From an uncultured Thalassolituus sp. (GTDB lineage: Bacteria; Pseudomonadota; Gammaproteobacteria; Pseudomonadales; Oceanobacteraceae): 64,000 nt of DNA. Both the position numbers and the translations under genes were made by a program. The notes below the pieces were generated by a model, which was not told where the DNA came from, made no database searches, and saw nothing but the letters and a program-made list of their open reading frames with translations. The first letter of the stretch is position 1. The number at the start of each line of letters is the position of its first letter. Location of the stretch: contig CAJXUK010000012.1 in NCBI GenBank assembly GCA_913061435.1, forward strand, positions 1 through 64,000, in the 5' to 3' direction. Below are positions 9,574 through 18,281 of the stretch, piece after piece.

Positions 9574-10270
9574 CAAAAAAATCTAAAATTAAACGCCCAA
9601 CAAACTCAGAATCGGTCGCTTGTTGCAGCGACGATCGTGCAATGCTGCAGGTAGGTTCACCAATACTAGCGGAGCGCATATCTAATAAACGTCGGCTGTA
9701 TTGCGCGCTGAATTCAGGATGCCCTTGAAAACTGATAATGTGTTTACCCAAGGTGTAGGCTGCATTTGGGCAAAAGTCGTCATGTAAAAAATTAACAGCA
9801 GTTGCCGGCTGTTCGATCACCTGATCTTTATGGCTATATATCAAATCCAATGTCGACGGCAGCTTAAATTGAGTATGTGCTGATGTTGTTAGCGATCTTA
9901 CACCCACTCCCCAACCTTTGTGGCTTTGTTCAACTTTACCTCCCAAGGCTTGAGTAATTATTTGGTGGCCAAAACAAACACCGAGTAAACTGACTTGGGC
10001 TTGATGAGCTTTAACAATCCATGCGGATAATGGAGGAATCCAAGCGTGATCTTCGTAAGCACCGGCTTTTGAACCCGTTATAATATAAGCATCACACTCG
10101 GTTAAAGATTCAGGAAATTCACCTTGTTGAACATGATAATAACGAAACGTTAATGGTTTTGATTTATTGTTAATGTGGGTGAAGTATTTTTCAAACATCA
10201 AACCGTATGAACCATATTCATCAATGAATTCATCGTATAAAACATCTGTTTCTAACAACCCTATTTGCAT
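9557..10270 (-). CDS. class I glutamine amidotransferase-like protein
   Basis: A 237-residue cytoplasmic protein with a GATase1 fold. The nucleophile elbow LGVCFGHQ (Cys ~98) and the catalytic histidine segment FQGHPEF are present; the fold is built from YIITGSKAGAYED, GWGVGVRSL and YSHKDQV elements typical of the GMP-synthase-like GATase group. No synthase partner is adjacent, so it may act alone, as in gamma-glutamyl hydrolysis of metabolites; the substrate is unknown. It converges on the thioesterase gene with overlapping 3' ends. Confidence 0.85.
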   Translation of the reverse strand: MQIGLLETDVLYDEFIDEYGSYGLMFEKYFTHINNKSKPLTFRYYHVQQGEFPESLTECDAYIITGSKAGAYEDHAWIPPLSAWIVKAHQAQVSLLGVCFGHQIITQALGGKVEQSHKGWGVGVRSLTTSAHTQFKLPSTLDLIYSHKDQVIEQPATAVNFLHDDFCPNAAYTLGKHIISFQGHPEFSAQYSRRLLDMRSASIGEPTCSIARSSLQQATDSEFVGRLILDFFVNNLK

Positions 10271-10333
10271 TCTTTATAGCCTTCGTAATGTATTTTCTTA
10301 TTGATCCGTTATTTGCTCGCACAATAATGATGA

Positions 10334-10591
10334 TTAATGACGAGTTTGAGATTCATTGCTTATGAATTGGCTAGCATGTTTTTTGCGCAAAGGATCAATA
10401 ATATGTTCTAGCCCATTAATTTTAACTTCTAAAGCCAATGCCAACAGTAAGCCTAGGCGACCTTCTGGAAAGCCTTTGTTAGCGAACCACAATAGGTATT
10501 CTTCGGGAACATCAATAATCACTCGGCCTTGGTATTTACCAAAAGGCATAAAATCGTTGGCTAAAGCAAGTAAGTCTTCTTTTTTAAACAT
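10334..10591 (-). CDS. DUF3820 family protein
   Basis: An 85-residue protein matching the small DUF3820 family: FMPFGKYQGRVIIDVPEEYLLWFANKGFPEGRLGLLLALALEV is the conserved core (MPFGKYKG, P-x-x-YLxW, GF-P-G-LG). Some relatives carry a quorum-sensing-regulated virulence factor name, but the molecular function is unknown. It lies upstream of, and co-directional with, the amidotransferase, 63 bp apart. Confidence 0.8.
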   Translation of the reverse strand: MFKKEDLLALANDFMPFGKYQGRVIIDVPEEYLLWFANKGFPEGRLGLLLALALEVKINGLEHIIDPLRKKHASQFISNESQTRH

Positions 10592-10694
10592 AGTAATAAT
10601 CGTCTAATCTGCGGGTCACTGATTTTCGCACAGTATTTCTTGCGAAAATCTTATGCTTTACCGATACTAACGCCTTTTTATCAAGGAGCCTAGA

Positions 10695-11177
10695 ATGGCG
10701 ATTGCAAAAGATACCGTAGTACAGTTTCACTACACCTTAAAAGACGCTGATGGCACAGTGATAGAATCTTCCCATGGTCATAACCCAATGGCCTATCTTC
10801 ATGGCCATGGCAATATTATTCCGGGTTTAGAAGAGCACATGATAGGCAAAGAAGCTGGGGCAGAGTTCAGTGCCACAGTAGCTCCAGAGAAAGCCTATGG
10901 TGTACGTGATGAAACGGCTATCCAGCGTATACCTGTTAAGCATTTACAAGGTGCTAAAAAATGGAAAAAAGGCATGGTTGCCCATGTAGAAACCGATCAG
11001 GGTCAGCGCCAAGTTACCGTTATTAAAGTAGGTAAATTTATGGTTGATGTTGATGCTAACCATCCTTTTGCTGGCAAAGAGCTAACCTTCGACGTAAAAG
11101 TGGAAGAGGTTCGCGAAGCAACAGCTGAAGAGATACAGCATGGTCATGCTCATGGCATTGGTGGTCACCAACACTAA
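10695..11177 (+). CDS. SlyD-like FKBP peptidyl-prolyl cis-trans isomerase
   Basis: A 160-residue FKBP of the SlyD type, a cytoplasmic prolyl isomerase and chaperone. The sequence order is VQFHYTLKDADGTVIESS, the FKBP core LHGHGNIIPGLEEHMIG, an inserted-in-flap chaperone region (PEKAYGVRDETAIQRIPVKHL), NHPFAGKELTFDVKVEEVREAT, and a short histidine-rich tail (HGHAHGIGGHQH) that could bind nickel. AAGGAG eight bases upstream supports the ATG. A paralogue lies at 17499. Confidence 0.93.
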   Translation: MAIAKDTVVQFHYTLKDADGTVIESSHGHNPMAYLHGHGNIIPGLEEHMIGKEAGAEFSATVAPEKAYGVRDETAIQRIPVKHLQGAKKWKKGMVAHVETDQGQRQVTVIKVGKFMVDVDANHPFAGKELTFDVKVEEVREATAEEIQHGHAHGIGGHQH

Positions 11178-11252
11178 GTCTTTGTAGAGAAAGTTTGTAA
11201 ACTTTTGTGTTTGGCTATACTTTATACTCATAACATAAAAATTGAGTACAGT

Positions 11253-11954
11253 ATGGAACACGCCATGCAAACGCAGGAACAACGAGATATCTCCTCCCTA
11301 GAAGAATCGTTACGTTTGGGGCAAAGCCTTCATCTAGAATTTGAAGGCTTACCTACCTTAAATGGTGGATACAGTTTATGGGGTGTTTGTCCTAACGAAT
11401 CCATCATGGTATCCGCACCTCAGCTAGAATTAAGTCAGCCACTGTTAAATATGCCCGTTAAGGCTAGATTATTCATAAAGCACCTTGATAGTGCTTGCGC
11501 TTTTCGTACCAGTGTTTCTTATTTATCACCATCAGCTTCACCTTACGTGCATTTATTAATGCCAACTAGAGTTATAAGGGGAGAAGCCTGAAAGAATGAT
11601 CGTGCGAATATCAACTTACCCTGTCAGCTTGAATATAAAGGCGAACGGACATCGGATAACCTTAATGGTATACAAAGCAATAGTATTGATCATAAAACCA
11701 TAGAAGCAAAAATGTTAGATGCTAGTATTTGTGGATGCCGAATAGATACCGTTGCACATGATTTAAGAGTGGGTGATCACATCTCTATGGTGTTTAAAAT
11801 CAGAGTATTTAACATCGACAAAGAAATTGAGTTAACCGCCATGATTCGTTCTCGTTATGAGAGTGAAAGTGGTTTTTCTTTAGGCGCTCAATTTTTAGAA
11901 ATGAAGGACTCGCATCGTATTGCGTTAAGCAGTTTTTTAGAGAAACACCGCTAA
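11253..11954 (+). pseudogene. YcgR-like PilZ (c-di-GMP receptor) gene interrupted by an in-frame TGA
   Basis: Two open segments (11253-11591 and 11592-11954) are in the same frame, separated only by TGA at 11589-11591. The first part resembles a YcgR-type N-terminal domain. The second, read straight through, gives KNDRANINLPCQLEYKG, then DASICG, which fits the PilZ D/NxSxxG motif, and ends in a typical PilZ strand pattern (GAQFLEM). The stop falls exactly where the first Arg of the PilZ RxxxR motif is expected (R-K-N-D-R); one C-to-T change of CGA would create it. The product without the PilZ half would not bind c-di-GMP. A restart at the ATG at 11712 would lack RxxxR. An upstream ATG at 11205 is possible, but a TATACT box at 11216-11221 favours the start at 11253. 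A sequencing error is the main alternative. Confidence 0.8.
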
Positions 11955-12008
11955 CAACTCAATAATGAGATGTTAGCGGGATAAATAAACCTTCACTTTA
12001 GTTGTCTT

Positions 12009-12290
12009 TTATTCGTAGGTACAAAGATAAGCTGTATCAGTGTTAACTTTAACGCCAAAACTAACATTTGCGTCGACATTGAAACTTTCACCCGCGGCAA
12101 AGGTAACCCATTCATCACTGCCAGGTAGTTTAATAATTAAAGCACCTGCAATAACCGTCATAACTTCTTTTTGGCTCGTGCCAAACTCGTATTCACCAGG
12201 CGCCATAACACCTACAGTCGAAGGTAATTGCTCGCCTTTAAACGCGATGGATTTTACATTGCCGTCGAAATATTCATTTACATCAAACAT
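12009..12290 (-). CDS. ppnP: pyrimidine/purine nucleoside phosphorylase PpnP
   Basis: A 93-residue cupin of the PpnP (YaiE, DUF1255) family, which phosphorolyses several nucleosides to base and ribose-1-phosphate. The whole protein matches the family: [45 protein letters not shown], then [23 protein letters not shown]. Length is normal. It stands alone, divergent from the DEAD-box helicase gene. Confidence 0.93.
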   Translation of the reverse strand: MFDVNEYFDGNVKSIAFKGEQLPSTVGVMAPGEYEFGTSQKEVMTVIAGALIIKLPGSDEWVTFAAGESFNVDANVSFGVKVNTDTAYLCTYE

Positions 12291-12685
12291 AGATCATTCC
12301 TTAAAGGGTAAAAAATTGGGAAAGCGGTAAAAATTTAGTTTCGTATTATATCACACTCTATTTGGCCGCAATAAATCCCCTGTGGTGTGTAAGAGGCAAT
12401 AATCAGTCCTTGAATGAAACAAATTGGCGTTAAAAATTTTAAAAAACTGACTAATTGGTAACAAGTTGTAGAAATAGGGCGATTTTTTTTTAAATGTGCG
12501 TATAATTCGCGCTCTCTCAAATCTGCTGGTTTTTTTGGGCTAGGCAAAATTCAACATTCCGTTAGCTATATATTCTATTTATAAGTTACGAATTATAAGT
12601 TACGAACTGATCGTGTAGTGTGATCTGTTGTTGTTAGCGTATTGCTCAGCCCTAATTCCTGCCCTAAGTATTATTACAGGATGAC
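12291..12685 (+). promoter_or_regulatory. intergenic region with putative helicase promoter and long leader
   Basis: No convincing gene is present. A TATAAT -10 hexamer lies at 12501-12506 with no good -35; if used, the helicase mRNA would have a leader of about 170 bases, in keeping with the long leaders of csdA-type cold-shock helicase genes. Inside it, TTATAAGTTACGAA is present twice in tandem (12579-12606). Confidence 0.4.
12579..12606. repeat. 14-bp tandem duplication in the helicase leader
   Basis: Two exact adjacent copies of TTATAAGTTACGAA, in the 5' leader of the DEAD-box helicase gene. Confidence 0.9.
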
Positions 12686-14596
12686 GTGATGTCTGACACT
12701 CCAAAAACAACAGAAGTAACTCCCGAAGTAACTACCGAAGTTGAAAATCAAGCACAAGCACCGGTTGCAGCCGTTGATGATCAAGGTCCAAAATTTACCG
12801 ACCTTGGCTTACCCGATAACCTATTGCGTGTATTGGACGAGATGGGTTATAAAAAACCTTCTCCAATTCAAGCGCAAGCGATCCCGCCGTTATTAGAAGG
12901 TAAAGACGTTTTAGGTTTAGCACAAACCGGTACCGGTAAAACAGCTGCGTTTGCTCTACCTATTTTGGCTCGTACCGATGCGGCTAGCCGAACTCCTCAA
13001 GTATTGGTTCTTGCTCCAACTCGTGAACTTGCAATGCAGGTTGCAACAGCCTGTGAAGAATATGCTAAATATACTCCAGGCTTAAAGGTAGCTGCGGTAT
13101 ACGGTGGGCAAGATTACGGTACACAAATTCGCGCAATCCGTGGTGGCGCTCAATGGATCGTTGGTACGCCGGGTCGTATCATGGATCACTTGAAAAAAGG
13201 CACCTTGTCGTTAACCGATATCAAAGCCGTTATTCTTGATGAAGCTGACGAAATGCTGCGCATGGGCTTTATCGATGACGTCGATTGGATCTTGGGTCAC
13301 GCACCTAAAGAACGCCAGGTTGCTTTGTTCTCGGCAACCATGCCAAAGCAGATTAAACACATTGCTTCTACACACTTGAACAATCCAATCGAAATTAAAA
13401 TCGAATCAAAAACTGCGACAGCATCTACTATTGAACAGCGTTACTGGTTTGTAGGTGGTGCACATAAAAATGATGCACTACTGCGTATTACTGAAGTAGA
13501 AGATTGCGATGCGACTATGGTTTTCGTGCGTACTAAGCAAGCAACGGAAGAAGTTGCCGATTTCATGAAAGCAAACGGCGTGAAATGTGAAGCGTTAAAT
13601 GGCGACATTCCACAAGCCCAGCGTGAACGTGTTGTCGACAAGCTTAAGAAAGGCAAGGTAGACATGATTGTTGCAACCGACGTTGCAGCCCGTGGTTTGG
13701 ATGTTGAGCGTATTTCGCACGTTATTAACTACGACATTCCATTCGATGCAGAATCTTACGTTCACCGCATTGGTCGTACTGGTCGTGCAGGACGTAGTGG
13801 TAAAGCAATCTTGTTTGTACGCGGACGTGAGCGTCGTATGCTAAGCACGATTGAGCGTACTACTCGCCAGCGTATCGAAGAGATGCCATTGCCAACGGCT
13901 AAAGATGTGAACGCTAAGCGTCGTGAACGTTTCCAAGAGAAAGTTCAAGCGACTATTGGCAACCCACAAGCGGTTATGTTTAAAGAAATGATCAACGAAT
14001 TGATCACAGATAAAGAACTCGACGTTGTTGAAGTGGCGTCTGCATTAGCGCACTTGGCACAGAACGGCATTCCATTATTCTTAAACGAAAATGAGCGTGC
14101 TCGTCAGCCACAGCGTGAGCGCGAAGAGCGTAGTGATCGTCAACCTCGTGAACGTGCGCCTCGCAAGAGCCCAGGTGACGTAAGCACGAAAGCGATGCCA
14201 CTAAAAGACAGCCCAGATGTTGATATGGTTCGTTTCCGTATGGAAGTCGGTTACCAAGACGGCGTTAAGCCTGGCAACATCGTTGGCGCAATCGCAAACG
14301 AAGCGGATCTTGAAAGCAAGTTCATTGGCCACATCGAAATCTTTGATGATTTCTCTATGGTTGATTTACCAGACGGCATGCCAGAAACGGTTATGTCTAA
14401 GCTGAAAGCGACGCGTATTTGTGGCCAGCCTTTGCACTTACAAGTTGCAGAAGGTGCTAAGCCAGTTAATCGTAAGCCACCATCAGGTCGTCCTGCTGGC
14501 GGTAATCGTCGCCCGGGCAATGGTGATCGTCGTCCAGGTGGTCGCTCAGGCGGTCGTTCAGGTGGCGGTGATCGTCGTCCACGTCGTGACTCTTAA
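12686..14596 (+). CDS. deaD: DEAD-box ATP-dependent RNA helicase, DeaD/CsdA type
   Basis: A 636-residue RNA helicase for ribosome assembly and mRNA turnover, typically induced by cold. The motifs run in order: Q motif region GLPDNLLRVLDEMGYKKPSPIQ, AQTGTGKT, PTRELAMQ, DEADEML, SATMP, ARGLDVERISHVINYD and HRIGRTGR. After the helicase core come a DbpA-type RNA-binding domain (~residues 510-595, VDMVRFRMEVGYQDGVKPGNIVGAIANEADL) and a basic Gly/Arg-rich tail. A ~60-residue acidic, Thr/Glu-rich N-terminal extension precedes the Q motif. A strong terminator follows. Confidence 0.94.
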   Translation: MMSDTPKTTEVTPEVTTEVENQAQAPVAAVDDQGPKFTDLGLPDNLLRVLDEMGYKKPSPIQAQAIPPLLEGKDVLGLAQTGTGKTAAFALPILARTDAASRTPQVLVLAPTRELAMQVATACEEYAKYTPGLKVAAVYGGQDYGTQIRAIRGGAQWIVGTPGRIMDHLKKGTLSLTDIKAVILDEADEMLRMGFIDDVDWILGHAPKERQVALFSATMPKQIKHIASTHLNNPIEIKIESKTATASTIEQRYWFVGGAHKNDALLRITEVEDCDATMVFVRTKQATEEVADFMKANGVKCEALNGDIPQAQRERVVDKLKKGKVDMIVATDVAARGLDVERISHVINYDIPFDAESYVHRIGRTGRAGRSGKAILFVRGRERRMLSTIERTTRQRIEEMPLPTAKDVNAKRRERFQEKVQATIGNPQAVMFKEMINELITDKELDVVEVASALAHLAQNGIPLFLNENERARQPQREREERSDRQPRERAPRKSPGDVSTKAMPLKDSPDVDMVRFRMEVGYQDGVKPGNIVGAIANEADLESKFIGHIEIFDDFSMVDLPDGMPETVMSKLKATRICGQPLHLQVAEGAKPVNRKPPSGRPAGGNRRPGNGDRRPGGRSGGRSGGGDRRPRRDS

Positions 14597-14655
14597 TATT
14601 AATTAAGAACATGGCGACAGTTAATCTTTAACGGAATTAGCTGACTATGAAAAGA

Positions 14656-14689
14656 AAGCCTGCATCTTGAAAGAGATGCGGGCTTTTTT
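14656..14689 (+). terminator. intrinsic terminator of the DEAD-box helicase gene
   Basis: A 12-bp stem AAGCCTGCATCT / AGATGCGGGCTT (one G-T pair) with a six-base loop, followed by a T run. Confidence 0.9.
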
Positions 14690-14726
14690 GTGTCTGTGAT
14701 AAGCTAATGCCTATCATTTGAGAAAA

Positions 14727-14759
14727 AGTTTAATAAAAGTTTAATAAAAGCTTAATAAA
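14727..14759. repeat. 11-bp tandem repeat, three units
   Basis: Three adjacent units AGTTTAATAAA, AGTTTAATAAA and AGCTTAATAAA, just before the palindromic element. Confidence 0.9.
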
Positions 14760-14770
14760 ATTGACACTTT

Positions 14771-14881
14771 GATCGCTGATTGGGTAATTGTGGAGCAAAT
14801 ATCTAAAACAGGGATGTTTTAGCTAAGGCTACAGGGACCGTATTTACGCCGTTTTGCGGAATAAATACCCAATCATCGATC
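14771..14881. repeat. imperfect palindromic intergenic repeat element (copy 2)
   Basis: The outer arms GATCGCTGATTGGGTA (14771-14786) and its 15/16 complement (14866-14881) enclose two hairpins: a perfect 8-bp stem CTAAAACA / TGTTTTAG with GGGA loop (14803-14822), and GTATTTA / TAAATAC with an inner CCG/CGG (14840-14868). The second hairpin overlaps the right outer arm by three bases, so the two folds compete. On the minus strand the layout and the GCGTAAATAC core match the element at 7814-7946. Confidence 0.75.
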
Positions 14882-14914
14882 TTTGGTAATTAGACGCAGG
14901 TAATTATACGTTCC

Positions 14915-17413
14915 ATGAGTGCATTAACCCCAGAGCAGTTATCCATCGTCCATCATCAACAAGGCCATGCGCGTGTTATTGCCGTGGCAGGGGCAGGAAA
15001 AACAACCACTCTGGTGCACTTTATACAGCAGCGTTTATTAGCCGGCAGCAATCCAAAGCGCATGTTAGTCTTGATGTATAACAAAGCCGCGCAAACCGAT
15101 TTTCAAATTAAACTTCAGCAAGTTATTAGCCAGCCTTGCCAGCAGAAAGGGATTCAACATTTGGGTGCGTTGCCCGATGTCAGAACTTTTCATGCGCTGG
15201 GTTTTAAAATTTATCACCGCTTAATCAGCCAAGGTTATTTACCAGGCATTCAGCAAGACCTTATTAATGCCGGTGAGATAGACGGCGTGGTATGGCGCTT
15301 ATTGCAGCAAGTTGCTGCCAGCCAGGGCCTAGAAGATACTCGCCAAGACATACTTTCTCAGCGCAAAAAATGGGTAGAGCCGGCGGTTGCTTTTATCGAC
15401 TTGGTTAAATCCGATTTGCTCAGCGCCGCAGACATGTTTGAAGAGTCTGAACTGCCGCAGCAATGCCAAATCTTTATCGAAACCTTTGAGCGTTTTGAAC
15501 AATGGCGCAAAGAACTTAACCGCATCACCTTTTCCGACATGCTGTACGACCCATGCATGCTGTTTAAACAACGCCCTGATATCGCAGAGCAGTTCTCCGG
15601 TCACATGGAATGGATTTTGGTCGATGAATACCAAGACGTAAACGGCATTCAGCAATTCTTATTGCAGATTTTACACGGTGCGGGGGGTTATCAAGGCAAG
15701 GGCCAAGTCATGGTGATTGGCGACGCGGACCAAACCATTTATGAATTTCGCGGATCAAAACCGGAATACATTACCAAAGAATTTGAAAAAGCGTTTAATG
15801 CCCACGACTTGCATGGCGAAGTTATCGCAACGCCGAACACCAGCTATCAACTGCCGCATACCTTTCGCTACGGTCATAAACTTTCTTTATTAGCCAACCA
15901 AGTCATTGGTGAAAACCAAGATCGCGAAGATGTTTTGTGTTTATCGCATCCGAGTACGCCCCATACGCGCATCCACTTACAGCATCATGGCGATTACAGC
16001 CAGCAAGTATTAACCCTACTAAAAGAGCTAGCGGAAAAGCGTCCACTCGAAGACGTTGCGATATTAAATAGGTTGTGGGGCATCAGTGCGCCAATCGAAT
16101 TGGCGTTATTACAAGAAGACATGCCGTATCAGTTAGATCATTCACAAACCGTGCTGGATCGTTTTGAATTGCAGGTGTTTTGGATTCTATTTGAAATCGC
16201 CAGTGACAATTTCAAGCTGCGCAATCGTCGTGAACGCAAAGCCGCTTGGCTTACCTTATTAACTCAACCCTTCCCAAAAGTGAAACGGGCCTTATTAGAA
16301 GACATGGCCGAAAGTATAAGCCAGCACGATGGTGATTTAAGCCAAGCATTGTGGGATGCGATTCCTAAAGATATTTCTAAGTGGCAGCGCCAGCAATTAG
16401 AAGATCGAGGGCAGGTCATCGAAGCCGCTGAAATGGCGTCGGTGGGTAAAAACGTTACTGGCCATACAGAAAAAAGCAAACAAGGCTTTGGCGAGCGAGA
16501 GCTTAAAGCTTGGCAGCTGGCCCAACAATACATTAATGCTACCGATTTTTACGAAGGTATTAAAGATTCGGCGTTTTCGGCTCAGCAAATCGAAGATCGC
16601 AGCGAAACCATTAAAGCGTTTGTGCGTTTCTTAAAAACCACCAATAAACCGGCTAATCAAATTTATGCTTATTTAAACGAGTTAAAAGAGCGCCATAAAA
16701 ACAAACAAAGCTCGGGTGTTCGTATTACCTCGATTCACAAAGCTAAGGGTTTGGAGTGGCCGGTGGTGGTCATACCGGCACTGTCTGCACGTTATTATCC
16801 GTACGAAGCCGAAGGTACGTTTACCACTAAAAGCAGTGAAGAAAGCGAACGCCGTTTATTTTATGTCGCCATGACCCGCGCCAAAGAAGATTTGTATTTA
16901 ATTGCACCACCGACTTGGAATAGCGCTGATAAAAGTAAAAAGACACAGGCAGAGCAGCAGCAAACCAAAGATTGGCCGAGTAAGTTTTTGCGCGAAGCGG
17001 ATTTTGAATTATGCCTACAGGCGGGTGAACTAATAGAAGCTGGCGAAATCTTATCAAAGCCAAAAGAACTAGAGGCTGTTCAACCGAAAAAAAGCCAATC
17101 TCTACTGGACCGCTACAGTAAAAATATTGATTTTAAATTACCCATAACCTTAAAAATAAAACGTGAGAATCCCAAAGATATTGCAGTTGCTGGGCGAGCT
17201 GGTGGGCGTACAGGAATCTCGACTTCACATAGTGTAGAGCTAGAAGACGATGATGCTGAATACCAAAAAGGCCAATGGTTGGTGCATGGCAAGCTCGGTA
17301 AGGGGCGTGTTGTGCGTGATGAAAAGCAATACGTTACTATTTACTTCAGCGCCGATAAAAAAGAACGTAAGCTGGATAAAAAAATCGCGGGGCCTTGGTT
17401 ATCGGAAGTATAA
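14915..17413 (+). CDS. UvrD/Rep-family (SF1) DNA helicase
   Basis: An 832-residue superfamily 1A helicase, probably 3'-5' on DNA. Motifs in order are AVAGAGKTTTLVHF (Walker A, ~residues 24-37), DEYQDVN (Walker B), GDADQTIYEFRGS (motif III), TFRYGHKLS (IV), ITSIHKAKGLEWPVV (V) and VAMTRAKEDL (VI). The C-terminus, KGQWLVHGKLGKGRVVRDEKQYVTIYF, resembles the Tudor-like end of UvrD/PcrA that contacts RNA polymerase or partners. The N-terminus is shorter and the middle more divergent than in UvrD or Rep, so it is a separate paralogue. It stands alone after a palindromic repeat. Confidence 0.9.
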   Translation: MSALTPEQLSIVHHQQGHARVIAVAGAGKTTTLVHFIQQRLLAGSNPKRMLVLMYNKAAQTDFQIKLQQVISQPCQQKGIQHLGALPDVRTFHALGFKIYHRLISQGYLPGIQQDLINAGEIDGVVWRLLQQVAASQGLEDTRQDILSQRKKWVEPAVAFIDLVKSDLLSAADMFEESELPQQCQIFIETFERFEQWRKELNRITFSDMLYDPCMLFKQRPDIAEQFSGHMEWILVDEYQDVNGIQQFLLQILHGAGGYQGKGQVMVIGDADQTIYEFRGSKPEYITKEFEKAFNAHDLHGEVIATPNTSYQLPHTFRYGHKLSLLANQVIGENQDREDVLCLSHPSTPHTRIHLQHHGDYSQQVLTLLKELAEKRPLEDVAILNRLWGISAPIELALLQEDMPYQLDHSQTVLDRFELQVFWILFEIASDNFKLRNRRERKAAWLTLLTQPFPKVKRALLEDMAESISQHDGDLSQALWDAIPKDISKWQRQQLEDRGQVIEAAEMASVGKNVTGHTEKSKQGFGERELKAWQLAQQYINATDFYEGIKDSAFSAQQIEDRSETIKAFVRFLKTTNKPANQIYAYLNELKERHKNKQSSGVRITSIHKAKGLEWPVVVIPALSARYYPYEAEGTFTTKSSEESERRLFYVAMTRAKEDLYLIAPPTWNSADKSKKTQAEQQQTKDWPSKFLREADFELCLQAGELIEAGEILSKPKELEAVQPKKSQSLLDRYSKNIDFKLPITLKIKRENPKDIAVAGRAGGRTGISTSHSVELEDDDAEYQKGQWLVHGKLGKGRVVRDEKQYVTIYFSADKKERKLDKKIAGPWLSEV

Positions 17414-17498
17414 ATCGGTTCATAGTAGACCCTATTATTTTATGGCTGTTTCTCATACAATAGTTGGCTAAATTTTTAAACGCATTAGGATCTGTCAA

Positions 17499-17981
17499 AT
17501 GACTATCGCAGCAAACAAAGTAGCAAGCATTCAATACACAGTAATGGACGCAGAAGGCCAAATCATCGACAGTTCTGAAGGCGGCGCGCCATTAGTATTC
17601 TTGGTAGGCGCACAAAACGTTATTGAAGGTCTTGAAGAAGTTTTAATCGGTAAAAACGTTGGCGACAATGTTAAAGCCACTGTTGAGCCTGCAAAAGCAT
17701 ATGGCGAATACAACCCAGAAGGCGTTCAAGAAGTACCAATGGAAGCATTCGAAGGCGTTGAAAAGGTTGAACCAGGCATGGCATTCACAGCTGAAACTGA
17801 ACAAGGTCCAATGAACTTGATCGTAACAGCGGTTGAAGACAACATGGTAACCGTTGATGGTAACCATCCTTTAGCCGGTAAAGCATTAACATTCGACGTA
17901 ACCGTTGAAGCCGTTCGTGATGCCACTGACGAAGAAATGGCTCATGGCCATGTGCATGGCGAAGGTGGTCATCAGCACTAA
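17499..17981 (+). CDS. SlyD-like FKBP peptidyl-prolyl cis-trans isomerase (second copy)
   Basis: A 160-residue FKBP/SlyD protein, the same length as that encoded at 10695 and with the same domain order: VASIQYTVMDAEGQIIDSS, GAQNVIEGLEEVLIGKNVGD, flap-inserted chaperone region, GNHPLAGKALTFDVTVEAVRDATDEE, tail HGHVHGEGGHQH. It is much more acidic than its paralogue. The short His tail could bind metal. A terminator follows; it appears to be a single-gene unit. Confidence 0.93.
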   Translation: MTIAANKVASIQYTVMDAEGQIIDSSEGGAPLVFLVGAQNVIEGLEEVLIGKNVGDNVKATVEPAKAYGEYNPEGVQEVPMEAFEGVEKVEPGMAFTAETEQGPMNLIVTAVEDNMVTVDGNHPLAGKALTFDVTVEAVRDATDEEMAHGHVHGEGGHQH

Positions 17982-18281
17982 TAGCGATTCTTTGCTATAA
18001 AGATTTTGTTTAAAAAGCCGTTAAATAGAATGATACGTCATTTTGTTTAACGGCTTTTTTGATACTGAGTTTTTAGCTACTGAATTTTTAGTTAGATATA
18101 TCGTTGTGACTAACCTGTCAATGCTGGCTTTTTTATACTTAAATTAATCAGTTTTGGTTATATTATTAAGCAATCATTATCGCGCTAAAATTTTACAAGT
18201 ATCTGGTGAAGGGCTTCTGAAGGGATTTTTAAGGGGTTTAAAAATGAAAATAAGCAGTGGTTTTAAGTTGCTGGGGATGTT
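17982..18281. other. intergenic region after the FKBP gene
   Basis: It holds the FKBP terminator (18012-18060) and then AT-rich sequence that should contain the promoter of the diguanylate cyclase gene. A 17-codon open frame from the ATG at 18244 overlaps the next start but has no other support. Confidence 0.5.
18012..18060 (+). terminator. intrinsic terminator after the FKBP gene
   Basis: AAAAAGCCGTTAAA pairs with TTTAACGGCTTTTT around a ~20-base loop and ends in a T run. It is almost symmetric and could work from both sides. Confidence 0.85.

Larger units (their letters stand above)
14597..14914. other. intergenic region between the two helicase genes
   Basis: It contains the terminator at 14656-14689, an 11-bp tandem repeat (14727-14759) and the palindromic element at 14771-14881. 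A TTGACA hexamer at 14761-14766 has no good -10 partner. No coding sequence is credible. Confidence 0.6.

Noticed and set aside
10356-10607. plus-strand open frame opposite the DUF3820 gene
   Set aside because: Antisense shadow; the minus strand matches a known family.
12335-12547. minus-strand open frame of 70 residues in the helicase leader region
   Set aside because: It overlaps the likely promoter and leader, has no family resemblance and no ribosome site.
14421-14606. open frame within the 3' end of the DEAD-box helicase gene
   Set aside because: A shifted-frame shadow of the Gly/Arg-rich tail, with Val-rich low-complexity output.
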